Positions 1 to 11,900 of a stretch of 64,000 nucleotides of DNA are shown in pieces; position 1 is the first letter of the stretch, and each line of letters opens with the position of its first letter. A program made the translations under genes and the position numbers. Source of the stretch: Lineus longissimus (lineage: Eukaryota > Nemertea > Pilidiophora > Heteronemertea > Lineidae). The stretch is from contig NC_088315.1 in assembly GCF_910592395.1 (NCBI RefSeq), forward strand, positions 9,986,501 to 10,050,500, read 5' to 3'. The notes beneath the pieces are model-generated. The model was given only the letters and a program-made list of their open reading frames with translations. It was not told where the DNA came from and searched no databases.

Positions 1-368
1 TGTCCCCGGAAAATTTGTCCCCGAGGATAATTCGTCCCCGGAAAATTTGTCCCCGAGGATAATTCGTCCCTGGAAAGTTCGTCCCCAAGGAAAATTTGTC
101 CCCGAGGATAATTCGTCCCCGGAAAATTTGTCCCCGGAAAATTTGTCCCCGAGGATAATTCGTCCCCGGAAAATTTGTCCCCGAGGATAATTCGTCCCTG
201 GAAAGTTCGTCCCCAAGGAAAATTTGTCCCCGAGGATAATTCGTCCCCGGAAAATTTGTCCCCGGAAAATTTGTCCCCGAGGATAATTCGTCCCCGGAAA
301 ATTTGTCCCCGAGGATAATTCGTCCCTGGAAAGTTCGTCCCCGAGGATAATTCGTCCCCAGAAAATTT
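1..368 (+). repeat. GTCCCCGAGGATAATTC tandem array
   Basis: Repeating units alternate GTCCCCGAGGATAATTC and GTCCCCGGAAAATTT, with variants GTCCCTGGAAAGTTC. Two larger blocks of about 126 bp repeat almost exactly. The array starts at or before base 1. The same units occur inverted at 1888-2037. Confidence 0.9.
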
Positions 369-456
369 TACAAAGTTGAAAGTTTCTGACTTTAATTTCT
401 AAGACTCATAAGTCTTGTCGAATGGACTGTAGTAATAACTACTACTTTTGATTTTT

Positions 457-1573
457 AGCTCACCTCTTAGCAGAGGTGAGCTTATCCCATACCGTGGCGT
501 CCGTCGTCCGTCGTCGTCGTCGTCGTCGTCGTCCGTCGTCCGTTAGCAGGGCACGTTTCGTAACTGTTAGAGCTATTGAGTTGAAACTTGGTACACATGT
601 ACCCTTATGTAATGACACCTTGGAGACCAAGTTTCGGTCCGATTCGTCTCATGGTTTGGCCACCAGGGGGCCAAACGTTAAAAGTGAAAATATGCAATAT
701 CTCCCTTAATAGTAGTCGGGAAATTTTGAAAAAAATATGGTAGGTACTTCTAGCAAAGGTGCATCATATATCCTCCGGGTTTTTGATTTGACCTCCTTTT
801 CAAGGTCACAGAGGTCAAATGCTGTAAATTGGCCGTTAGGATGTAACGATGGCACGTTGCTAAACTGCAATGACTATTGATACCAAATTTGGTACACATT
901 TACCCCTTAGTCAGGTGATCTCAGGGACCGAAGTTTGGTCCAATATGATTCACCATTTGACCACCAGGGGGCAAAATCCAAAAACCTTAAAAATGTGATT
1001 ATTCCTTAACTTCTTGCCCGATTGCCACCAATTTGATATCATGGGTACATCTAACCACCATACAGTATATGTCACACAGGTTTTTAATTTGACCTTCTTG
1101 TCAAGGTCACAAAGGTCAAATGGCGTAAATTCGCCGTCAGGCCGTAACTATGGTACGTTTCTTAACTGCAATGACTATTGATCACAAATTAAGTACACAT
1201 GCACCCCTTGGTCAGGTGATCTCAGGTACCGAAGTTTGGTGCGATCTGATTTGCCGTTTGGCCTCCAGGGAGGGGGCCAAATCCTAAATTCTTCAAAATG
1301 CCATTATTCCTAGTAATGACTTGCCTGATTGGCACCAATTTTATATCATAGGTACATCTAATTCTAACAACCATTCAATGTGTCACCCGGGTCTTCTTTG
1401 ATTTGACCTACTTTTCAAGGTCACAGAGGTCGAATGTTATGTAAATTGGCCATTTTGGGGAAATTGTAATTGCTTGGACCTACATCAAACCTAACACTAC
1501 ATGACACAATACCATGCTCTTTATCCATCTTTCCTCCACATGAGGTGAGCACAATGGCCCTGGCCATTTCATT
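457..1573 (+). mobile_element. large interspersed element, copy A
   Basis: Nearly identical to 11788-12942. It opens with a perfect hairpin, AGCTCACCTCT-TAGC-AGAGGTGAGCT, then a CGT trinucleotide run, then three rounds of a module with TTGGTACACAT, CAGGGGGC and TTCAAGGTCACAGAGGTCAAA, and ends GAGGTGAGCACAATGGCC. No transposase is encoded, so it is non-autonomous or of unknown class; similar CGTCC-rich, GACCTT-rich repeats are common in marine invertebrates. Confidence 0.85.
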
Positions 1574-1588
1574 CTCATTCAGTGTAAC

Positions 1589-1809
1589 ATCTCTCTTTAC
1601 TACCATACTAGCTAGTTACCTACCCCACTATTTTTATAGTAGGTAGAAGTAGGCAGGCGAAATATTTTATTGAAGAATTTAGAGCTTTTCTTTCATTCTG
1701 ACCAGTAAAAATACTTATTTGAAAAATAAAATTAGTTTGCCTGCCTACCTCTACCTACTATGAAAAGAGTGGAGTAGGTAACTAGCTAGTAGGGTAGTAA
1801 AGAGAGATA
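1589..1809. mobile_element. MITE with long inverted ends
   Basis: ATCTCTCTTTACTACC...ACTAGCTAGTTACCTAC at the left is mirrored at the right end, with inner arms GTAGGTAGAAGTAGGCAGGC against GCCTGCCTACCTCTACCTAC. Arms are about 75 bp with a short AT-rich centre. It sits directly after copy A of the large element. Confidence 0.85.
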
Positions 1810-1887
1810 TAATGAAGGAGAAAAGTTGAAAGTAGTAAGTATATTACTAGAAAGTAATGTCAGAAACTTTCAACTTTTGTTTAATTT

Positions 1888-2037
1888 TCCGGGGACGAAT
1901 TATCTTCGAGGACGAGTTTCCAAGGGACGAATTATCCCAGGGGACATATTTTCCGGGGACGAAATTTTCCTCGGGGACGAAAAAATTTGTCCCCGAGGAT
2001 AATTCGTCCCTGGAAAGTTCGTCCCCGAGGATAATTC
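1888..2037 (-). repeat. inverted copy of the GTCCCC array
   Basis: Units such as TTTTCCGGGGACGAA and TTATCCCAGGGGAC are the reverse complement of the array at 1-368; the last 55 bp flip back to the + orientation, so the block is itself a hairpin. The flank AGAAACTTTCAACTTT (from 1861) mirrors AAGTTGAAAGTTTCT at 373-387, so both arrays belong to one inverted pair. Confidence 0.85.
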
Positions 2038-2040
2038 GAT

Positions 2041-2785
2041 GCTCCACGTGTGCGTCAATCCCAATGAATTCCTCTATTATCAATACTTTTACGTTTTCTT
2101 AAGAGCTGATGATAAGGTTATTGGCACATTTTCTTGATTATTGAATTTTTATCGATGAACTCTTGTCTGGTGATGTAAATGTTTGAACACTGACAAGAGG
2201 TTTGTGACGTTGAGCACAGGAGTTCAATTCACACCTCTTTGAATCGAATGCGATGTGCCTTATCAGAACAAATGTAAACATTTCTATGATCTTATTAGGG
2301 TGGCACATATATTACCTGAATCAGACACTATACGCATGTGCCAAATTGCGTTTGTGTTTTGGAATTTTGATAAGACTTGTAAAATTTTAGTCTTAGTTTC
2401 ACTAACCGTCTTGTTCATTGTTGGATACATTCGCTGGATAAGTTTCTTCCTCCATTTATTTTGATTTTCTAATGTAAGTCATTTTATTCTTGTTTCCTCA
2501 ACTTTCATTTGTTCTCAGCACAACTGTACAGGATACACATGCAGATCCCAAACTGTAAATAAAATCTCTCCAGCATGACTACACAGGCCTAATTATTGTG
2601 ATTGGTCACAAGCCAATAATTATTAGCACCTCGCCACCTAAAGTCGTCAAGTGTCCAGTCCAAATGCTGTAATTAGGGTTTACCGTAGGTGACCCTATTT
2701 TGGCTATAGAACTTGGAAGTAATTGGAACTCTTATAGTGAATGTCCATTTAAAACCTTGGAGGCTGTTCTCTGCATGAAAACAAA
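2041..2785. other. no gene seen
   Basis: AT-rich sequence with scattered short open frames; no splice-site pairs, domain or repeat that I can support. Confidence 0.5.
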
Positions 2786-3008
2786 TGTGACCCGCTCTAC
2801 CAAAACTAGGCGCTTGTCGCATCTGAACTTGACAGGTTGATACGGACTTGTTGTTCATTTCCCTATTGTAGACCTTTTGTGAAATCTATTACAAACTGAT
2901 TTGGTCACATTTCACAAAAGGTCTACAATAGGGAAATGAACAACAAGTCCGTATCAACCTGTCAAGTTCAGACGCGACAAGCGCCTAGTTTTGGTAGAGC
3001 GGGTCACA
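2786..3008. mobile_element. palindromic TGTGACCCG MITE, copy 1
   Basis: Ends TGTGACCCGCTCTACCAAAA / TTTTGGTAGAGCGGGTCACA. The arms are about 95 bp and almost perfect, enclosing about 30 bp. The whole element could fold as one long hairpin. Related copies lie at 3209-3391 and 49661-49848. Confidence 0.92.
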
Positions 3009-3208
3009 AATATCAGAATCCCACCATTGAAACTGGCATTCACAGTGTAACCTTGGCTTTTGTGTCACCAGGGTTCCAGCTACAACTTTATGGTCAATTA
3101 TCTAACTTAGCGGTGCAGTCATTATGACTGTCAAAAATCATCTCTGCTGCTGCAATTGTAACCAAAACGTTTTGCCAACAGATCTTCTTCAGTGTTTTTA
3201 GGCCAAAT

Positions 3209-3391
3209 GTGACCCGCCATGGCAAGATGAGTCGCATGTCGCTCCGAGCTTGACAGGTAGAGAAGGACTGGTTGTTCATTTCACTATTGTGTGCCTTTTG
3301 TGAAATCTGAGTACCGGGTATATCAATTTCTTCTATTATGTCCTGGTGTCATTTTAGGCTCATCTTTTGTGTGACATGCGACTCATTTGTG
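3209..3391 (+). mobile_element. TGTGACCCG MITE, copy 2, right end lost
   Basis: Starts TGTGACCCGCC and follows the reverse complement of the 49661-49848 copy through GAGCTTGACAGG, GTTCATTTC, CCTTTTGTGAAATC, CCTGGTGTCATTTTAGGCT and GACATGCGACTC, then breaks before the terminal GACGGGTCACA. Confidence 0.8.
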
Positions 3392-3998
3392 TTCATGAAA
3401 GGAATGTTCTCTGGCTGGCATTTTTTGTCCTCACTTGTTTACCAGATATGATCATGATAAGAAATAAGACTTTTATACAATCGAATATGTCTAAAAAAGC
3501 CCCATTACATGGAGTTGTCTCTAAAAAGCCTGGCACAAGGCTTTTCCCCTGCTCACATTGATTATTTTCCTGGTTGATGCCCCAAGTCACAGTAATCTGT
3601 TCGTTGATGCACAATGTACCCACATATGTGTGCCTGTTCAATGCCTGGTCCTCTGCATAAAAATGTGGACATAAAAAATCTTTTTAGGCAATGTTATCTA
3701 TAAAAGCATAAATTGTTGTCTTAATCTTAATAAATCCACAATGCATATGTATTAGAAACATGAAACCATAGTTGAACCAGCGTGAAGCCCGCGGGCATAC
3801 TGCTTTACATTTGGCCATGAAGGCAGTGGATATGGGTCAGGATTTGGGAGGAGTAGTTTACCTTTATATGTCTCCTTATTCTGTCGTCACTGTATATTAT
3901 TTGTAAGTTTCTTAGCCATTCCCCCGTGCTGTTTTCACTTTTAGAACCCTTTTGTCAAAGTATTGGGGTTGTGGTGGTGTCTGTGTTTAAGTTAGCTA

Positions 3999-4461
3999 CC
4001 GTATTTTCCGGATTATCCCCCGCACTGCCCTATGACCCGCACCCCCTTTGACCATTACCTAAAGCCACGCAAGACCCGCACCTGATTATGACCCGCACTG
4101 CTCCAAGACCCGCATTCTCCAAAAATAGTAAGCCATTCATTGATGTTGACATCCTGGAACCGCCATGTTTTTTTTAATTGTTAACCAAAGTGGATCAATT
4201 CCAGCATGGCCGTAACTATTTTCCCTAGCGGAGACATCACAAACTATGCGATCATGGCGGAAATATTGGTTGAAAACAATGCGAAAACGATGGACATAAA
4301 TCCTTATCAAGTAACCAGTTTGGTCCCCTTTTTTTTCTTTGGGGTTGGGGCTTATCCCTCTCAGAATCCACGCAAGACCCGCACCTTTGTATTACCCGCA
4401 TCCCCACTTTTTGGGCCTGTTTGAGGGCAAAAAGCCGCGGGTCATACGCCGGAAAATACGG
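3999..4461. mobile_element. TA-flanked MITE, CCGTATTTTCCGG ends
   Basis: Termini CCGTATTTTCCGG and CCGGAAAATACGG, each bordered by TA. Inside, GACCCGCAC-type units recur (ATGACCCGCAC, CAAGACCCGCACC) on both sides. No transposase; superfamily not assigned. Confidence 0.88.
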
Positions 4462-4551
4462 TATTTGATTGATATCTGTTTCTTAAAGGTACGGACTATT
4501 GGCAGGAACCAGAGGTTCTGTTCATGGGTGACTAGTTTACACAGCCTGGGT

Positions 4552-4700
4552 CAGGGGCGGATGCAGGATTCTGAGAAAGGGGGGGGGGGCGCTGAGCTAG
4601 GGCACAGCACAACTCCATGGAGCACCGTTTTTAAGCATAGGAAAACCTCAATTTTTTTTAAAGTTGTCAGAAAATAGGGGGGGGTCAGCCCCCCTTGAAT
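4552..4700. mobile_element. hAT-like MITE fragment
   Basis: Begins CAGGGGCGGATGCAGGATT with a G-run and ends near GGGGTCAGCCCCCCTTG, matching the ends of the element at 42122-42471. The right terminus is degraded. Confidence 0.65.
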
Positions 4701-7700
4701 CAAAGACGCATTGATGTCAGAACAATGAGTCGTGAACTGAGTTGACTGCTGTCATGATCATTTGGGCTTGCTTTCTTGTGTCTGTCCCTCCAGTATGGCA
4801 GGTGATGACGTCACGTGAAACCGCTCTATATTGAGGAATGAACATCATCCTTATCTTTCTCAGTGAAAGCTGCCTTGAAAATTAATTGTGAAATACAAAT
4901 TGTGATGCCAGAAAAGTGCCTTTTCTGCTGGATCAGTTGCAATTAAGTCCAGGTAACCTCGACCCTATCCACCGCACAGCGGAGGGTCAAGGAGGCCTTG
5001 TTGATTTACCCGTTGTGAGCCATACATTTTCAGTGCATACAGTTGATGCACTGTCCATACTGAGCGCTCTGGTATTCCTAATTATTCACTTGGCTCGTGG
5101 TTACCTATCTCTGTGATAAACACGTGACAGGACACTGGAAGCCGACGCCCCCAAATCTAGTTCATGACGAGTGAAATGCCTCTGTAATGAGTGAATGGAG
5201 GAGACTGGTGAAAGAGTCTAGTTGAAATTGGGTCATAATTGTGTCCCTTTTACCACCATTCTCTTCCATTTTGACCGGCAAACAAACCATGCATTCCTCC
5301 ATAATCTTCTTATTTGCAATAATCTTCTATTTTGCCTACATTTTATCATAGCATTAGGATTGTTAGCAGGCTAAACTTTAAAACAGCTTTCCTTATTTTT
5401 CTTGGATTTTGTTACCAATTAATATACACTGTGCTATACCATGGACAGATCAGCTTTCCCAATCTCAATCGCTTGGTCTTGAGGACATGTCATGTTTATA
5501 GAGGTCGGCGCTGATCCAGGAGTCTGTTTATGGAGGTCTGAAATAGAGGGGGTACGTGCCTCAGAGATAGAGGTGTCATTTTCCAGGTGTGTTTTGTCAC
5601 ACCAATGACTCAAAATTCCTCGGTCATCAAGTTCATTCAAAAGAATTTCCTCAAATTATGCGCCTGAATTTATCAGTGTGTGAGAGAAGAAGAAGAGAAG
5701 CTCATTTTAAGAATTCATGGTTCATCAAAGCATCGATCCATTGCAATGGCTTTCAGGTCCATTACATATTTATCAGAATCCTACATCATAATGCATAAGA
5801 CATACTCTAGCTTAAAAAATCTAAGACCCAAATTTTGATTCAATTCAGGGTAGATATTAGGCCTATGAACATGGTTTTTCGATGATATAAACAGGTTCAA
5901 TTTGAAGAGACAGTAGGTCGGCAATTCACCATTTTGCCTGACAGTCAAGACGTCATTTTCCAACTTGACACTTCAGTTTCAATTTCGTAGTACTTAGTTA
6001 ATCAACTGGTCTCAGAATGGGCAACTAAAAGAGAAGTGGCAAAAATTTCAGAAATTTCTTTCTGTGGTCTGTTGTCATTGATGTGCAAGAAAGTGGGAAA
6101 TTAGTCCGACCACATGTAAAAATAGCATGAAGATTGACCCAGTGGGACTATTGTCTTTGTTGTAAAATTAGTTAGAAAAACGAGGATAGGCTCTGACAAA
6201 GTTGACCATTAGGCATAGGTGAATTAAGGCAACTTAAAAAAATGCATGCTATAAAATGTACACTGGCTGTAGTAGACTGGTAGAAGGCCCTAATATTTAT
6301 CTTTATGAGAGTTGAAGACTTCCAATGGCAGTCATGAGACCTGCAACCCAAATGAACTTGCTCCGGATAACCCCAGTCCTCATCATTGATGGGCATGAAA
6401 AGCCAGACTTGTAGGATTTTTGGTGTTGTCTGGGGCAACCCAACTCCTGCCAAATATGGCCGTTCCCTGTTGGTGCTGGCAATGTGTTACTTGTGGTCCA
6501 AGAAAGCCACTAATACATAATGCCGTAGTGCAGTCATTATGAATACAAATTTGTTCAAACTTGGTATTCATAGTTTTTGTATATCAGTCTACACAACGGC
6601 AATGTTGTAATTTATATTTAGTGCGTACTTCCGCAATTGGACATTTCTAAATTCAATTCAAAATTCAAAATTCTTAACCAACGGCGCATAGACCTTTAAG
6701 AATGATGACGATCCTCATTCTGTTCTGATGTCGAATTTTCTCAGAAACTTCTTGATAATATCAGGTTAGGCTGTATTCACCTATGTTCTGCTTCAATGAT
6801 GCCAATAATTTCCCCTTTGCTGTGCCACTCCATTATACATACCATTAACATGAAACATTTATCATACATGTCATACGTGTGCTTGTTTCCATACAATACC
6901 TTATTGGATGAGCAAATTCCGACTTCGATCCGATCTCATAGCATATTCATTGTAAGAACTTTCTTCATTGATTTTTTCTTTGATTGAGTGTGTATGCATG
7001 CATTAGGTGGCCACAATCTCGTCATGGTTTACTTACTAATATAGGCCTTAAAAATCAATGTATGTAGGCAGTGGGTCAGGTATGTTGTTAAAGCAAATTC
7101 CGTACCAGCAATACAATGGTTAATGCCCTTCCCTCACCTCAGATAAGGCATCAAAGCAATTGAGGCATCATCAGGTCATATGTGAGTTTCTGAGTACCCT
7201 ATTGTGTGTGTGTGGGGAGGGGGAGGGCTATTGTCCACATGTTCATCTGGTCGAATCTGGCTAACTGATTAGTGCTAAACTTTTTAACAGGAAATGAGAA
7301 GGTACATTTTCTCGGCGGTGTAAAAATGTCAAAAGTACGCTAAGCGCTGGCCGTGGAAAATCACCTTTAACCTCGCCATAAAACTACAGGACTTACATAT
7401 CACTGACAAAAATTGCACAACTTTCGTACCTATTTACTTTCACGGCGATTTATATTTCTGCAGATTGTAAATGGCAGATAGTTTTAAAAAGGCTGTTTGA
7501 ATGAAGCATTATCTCTCTAATTTCTTTGGTTTAGTAATCTGGTTGGTCCAGAACTACATTCTCATTTATTTATCTTTAAAATTTGATTTTGATGTCGGTA
7601 ACTTATTCGTCCGTATTTCAGATTTCTCAATTGAAAAAATCTCAGCCTCGGCCTTGGTGATGAAGGTGGTGCCATCATATGAATCAGTCCATTGAATCCT

Positions 7701-7752
7701 TGATTTTTTGTGTACAACATCTTCATGTTATGTTAATTTTCTATCTTTTCAG
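4701..7752. other. upstream region of EPS8; no gene seen
   Basis: No exon with a family match. It must contain or lie near the 5' UTR exon that splices to 7753, but I could not identify that exon, a TATA box or a CpG-rich promoter. It includes one interspersed repeat (6515-6690). Confidence 0.5.
6515..6690 (+). repeat. interspersed repeat R, copy 1
   Basis: ATAATGCCGTAGTGCAGTCATTATG, then CTACACAACGGCAATGTTG and an A/T-rich end AAATTCAATTCAAAATTC. The same order occurs at 14590-14795 and, inverted, at 44095-44335. Confidence 0.75.
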
Positions 7753-7830
7753 TTGAAGTTGTCAATTTCAATGCAAAATGCCAGGTGCAGTCGCAAATGG
7801 TTATGACTGGGATGGTCGAGGATACAGTAG
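7753..7830 (+). CDS. EPS8: EPS8 exon 1 coding: 5' UTR end and start codon
   Basis: The acceptor TTTTCAG ends at 7752, so this is not the first exon of the transcript; an upstream noncoding exon must exist but I could not find it. The ATG at 7778 opens [16 protein letters not shown] and the exon closes at GTGAGT (7831) in phase 2, matching exon 2. An earlier ATG at 7771 is out of frame and reaches a stop (TGA) after 11 codons, inside this exon. The start is inferred from the frame that joins to exons 2-5. Confidence 0.72.
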
Positions 7831-10800
7831 GTGAGTGCTGACAGCTTTCTAGTTCTCTACATCAAACCTACAGTACCATTCTTTGAATCGCCAAATAATC
7901 ATCCTGTCCTGGAGCTGACCTTTTAGCTTGGACCTAGTCTAACTGTCCTACTTGCCTTTGACCTTGAGCTGAGCAGCAGGTTGCTTTTGACCTGGAGCTG
8001 ACCTGCTTTCGTTTTATCTCGTGCTGTAATGTGCAATCATCAACTGACCTATTAACTTGTGACCGTGCCGTGAGCTGACATGTTAGGTGGGACCTCAAGT
8101 TGACGTGTTAAATTGGTACCTTGAGTTGCGTTGACTTGATGCATGGGACATGAACAGACCCTTTTGGTTTTGACTCTCAGATGACCTGCTTGGGTTTGTT
8201 CTGACCGGTTTGCTTTCGGCCTTTAGTTGTCTTGTTACTTGTGCCAGCCTGTTTGCAGTTGACTTGAGCTGACCTTGTACTTAGCTTGTGACCTTGAACC
8301 AGCAACCTTTGATCTCCAATGGACCTGTAAGCTTGTGACCTTGTAATCGCATGTTAGCTGTTGACCTTGATGGCTATTTATGGGGAACAACCTATTCCTT
8401 TTGATAGGGCAAGCTTGTTTTCGTGAAAAACATATTTACCTCGAATTTTGCCAATGCCGTGTAACCTCTCATACTCATAGCGAAGACAAGATACCCTCTC
8501 TTTGAAGACAGTGGTTTTGGTCCAAAATTGGTAGATTCTATAGAATTTGATCTATGTGATCAAAACATCTCTCTATTGAAGACAGCATTTGTCCCAAGGG
8601 TCTCTTATAGAGAGGTTACACAATAATTTTTCTCTCCTGTATACATTTGCACTCCAAGACTTGGACATACTCAAATGATGCATAGAACGTGGTTTGTACA
8701 ATAATGGAGAAAAAATTTACTTTTGAAAGCTAGGTGCTGCACAATGAAGAATGAATAACCCAAAGCAAACAACTGTTTGCCATCATGGAACTGATAATCC
8801 CCAAGTTTTTTTTTAGTAAACTTGGCCATTAAATAAAATTGGCCATTTAAAAAGCGACTTCAACTAAGTGATATTTAGCTCACTGCTAAACAGTACAGAC
8901 TTTCGGCTCTGATCGAGAAGGTTTTGTCGTTTTGAAAGTGGTTGAAATCCATTAAAAATAAAGTGCACACTTAAGTTAATGGACGTGATAACTAGTAACT
9001 AGAAAAGCGACCAAAGATTGGTCAAATTTCTGGCAATGCTTTTCCAAATGAAATGAGAACTTGCCGACTTAATTTTTGTTGAGGTATTATGGATCGAGGT
9101 TCAGGGTTCGATCCGAGAATGAAACCGAGAACATATATGTGGTGGCATTTCGACAACTGATACATCGCATTGCCTGTTGTCAGTAAAGCAATAAAACAGT
9201 TTCGAGTTTGTGTTTTGTCCGGTATGCTTAAAAACACAAACACAAAACGATCAATTTGACTTGATGAAGTCAATCAGAGAAAGAAAACAAATCTTTAGAA
9301 AAAAATGTGGACATTTTTTTGTCGTCGTTTTTCGTTTTTGGATCAGAATCTGCTCTCTGTTTTCTCCATGTCTCGCTCTTGAATCCTCATTAAGATCTCA
9401 TCCGGCTGAAAAGGTGGTGGATAAATCTTGTAAGTACAGAATTCTGCATGTACATTCACATTGTACTATGTGAATTCATGCAGAATTCTGCCAATTTCTC
9501 TTGCTTGACTCTGTTCCCTGCATTCCCTGCCTGACTGTCAACCTGCTTGCTTTGCAGACGTACCCCACGTGAGGATTACATGAATCACCAGAAGGCTGAT
9601 CCACCTCGGTAAGATTCTTTCTTTCGCGCACTATAGCACTTCTGTCTCCTGTAGGTTTAACTGATGCCAGTATGGACTGAAATTAGCCCACAACTAATTT
9701 GTGGTACCAGTGATGAGTGTTAAAATTTTGAGTAAAGAGCTGAGTGTCAACTGGGATATTATTAGCTCTATAAACAATATGAGGCAATTGTGATATAAGT
9801 AGGAGGAAACTGGAGACCTGGGAGGAAGTAAAGGGAGTCATGAGTGATGGCCATTTATTTCTTGCAAGGCCATGAGTAATCCTAACTGATTCACCCCAAA
9901 TTTCAAGTCAACACCTTTGGTTTAATGACCAGCTTTTACTGGGCTTGCTCAAGGGTCGGTCTGTGACCTGTTTAGTTTTGTAGAAATAATATTTAGTGTT
10001 TCCTTACTTCAGGTTTGTGAGTGTCATTATTTTGTTGAAAGCAAATTTGTCTACATGCTTTTAAAGCTAATAAAAGTAGGGCATGCAATATTTAGAATGT
10101 ACTTGTGTTGGGTCGCTAGTGTGTATTGCTGTCAAATGTCTCACATCAACATTGAGCCAGTCTGCTCATGTACTGATCGATAAACCACACAGTGCTATGT
10201 GGATTAGCTTCAAGTTTGGAATTCTAAAGCATTTTAAAATTTGGGGACACATATTTTAGGCAAGTTTATAACCATTAACTGGATTTGGATTTGGGGTGAC
10301 TTTCCTTGGCAATGCAGACCTTCCACGTACATGAATATAGTATGACCACAGACTTAATCGATTGATAATCCATTTTAATGCCATTGTAACTAAGCCGGAC
10401 TACGAAATACTTCCCGACCAGCCAGTGCTAGTCTTAAGAAATCACCTCCATAATTAATCAGTGTTCATATGCATGGACCCATGGTGTAGATGAACAGGCT
10501 TTCACATTTGAAAATTACAAAGCTGTTTTCGCACTTCACACCTATAATGATATGAAGGAACAGTCTCTTTTCAATGAGGGTGATAAGCTGTCCAAATGAA
10601 AAGTAAAGCAATGGGGCTTGAGTGTGACATACCCCCTTGAACATGATTGCCAGTGTCCAACTTAAACTGGAGTGGTCTAACCAATGTGATGTTGAAGATT
10701 TGCCCAATCCCTTTCTGAATAAAAGAAAAATTTGGTCACAGTGGAGAGAAAATTGCAGAACTTTTGGTGGGGAAACATAAACTTGTGACAAAAAAGAGAA

Positions 10801-11838
10801 AACTTGAGAACTTGAGCTGAAGTATGTCTGATACTTGCAGGCTTTTATTTCAACTTGACTGCGCCTTGGAAATTGAATGCATACAATTGTGTCAAGTTGA
10901 AGGTAACATTCTGCTTGATGGTGCAGCCCTCTCTGAAAGGTTCTTGAATTCCATCTCAAAACCTTCAAGGGGTCTGCAACAAACCATGCAATGCAGTATT
11001 CCTCTTCCAGGACAAAAACATATTCTGTTTTTGCAAAAGAGTCTTCAATACGCCAGTTCAGGTCATACCCTTGTTGATAAATAAAAACTTGCCTCCAGGT
11101 GAACATTAGATCTAATGTACTATGTTTGATATGGATTCAAGGTCTCACATGGCCTGGGTGCTAGGTCTGAGAAAGGACGTGGAATTCTACCATGCCGCAC
11201 AATGTTCTGTTTTAATTAAAAATATCACTCGAGTGGTTGTCTGGGCCCGGAATCCCACAAGACTGCAGGTTCAGTGGGTTTCCATGGACCAGTCTGAAAT
11301 CAGTTTTAATGGTTTTCATAACATGTAGTTCATAAAAAATTTAGAGTTTGGTATGATTTGAAAACCACTATATATTATTTCTCACATGTGATTTTGATAT
11401 GGTTTTTCGCAGAACCTCAAAAAGTCTTGATGAATTTGATAACACATCCACCTAAAGACAAGTGGAAATAAGGATATGGCCTACACTGGCATATTCATAG
11501 AAGGTTTTCATGACAAATCCTTTCCTTCAACTGAACAACTGTGCAATGTGATACATGTTTCTTGTTTTCAGTGATTACAGCTTAGATCGACACATCCGTC
11601 CCACCACGCCCACACGTCTGTGGGATGGACCTTCTCGACCAACACATTTGCCTCAGTCTCCACGATCCCCGAGGCTGCCAGGGTTAGTGAGGTGTTGAAG
11701 TGTGTCTCGTAGAAATAACATGTAGTGCACGACTGGAGCATATCGGGGGTAGCCACGCTCATGTATTTATCATCTGGTTGTCTTGTTAGCTCACCTCTTA
11801 GCAGAGGTGAGCTTATCCCATACCGTGGCGTCCGTCGT

Positions 11839-11900
<62 letters not shown>

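Larger units (their letters stand above)
7831..9557. other. intron 1: degenerate minisatellite and an old MITE
   Basis: Holds a drifted tandem array (7911-8370) and a strongly diverged pogo-like MITE (8459-8625); nothing else recognised. Confidence 0.7.

Noticed and set aside
2673-3127. Identical short peptides (MNNKSVSTCQVQ...) on both strands
   Set aside because: They are the two arms of the palindromic MITE at 2786-3008 read in opposite directions, not duplicated genes.
10465-11106. 213-codon open frame on the minus strand, the longest in the window
   Set aside because: No recognisable domain; one frame of this length is expected by chance in 64 kb of AT-rich DNA; it lies inside an EPS8 intron with no splice or promoter support.
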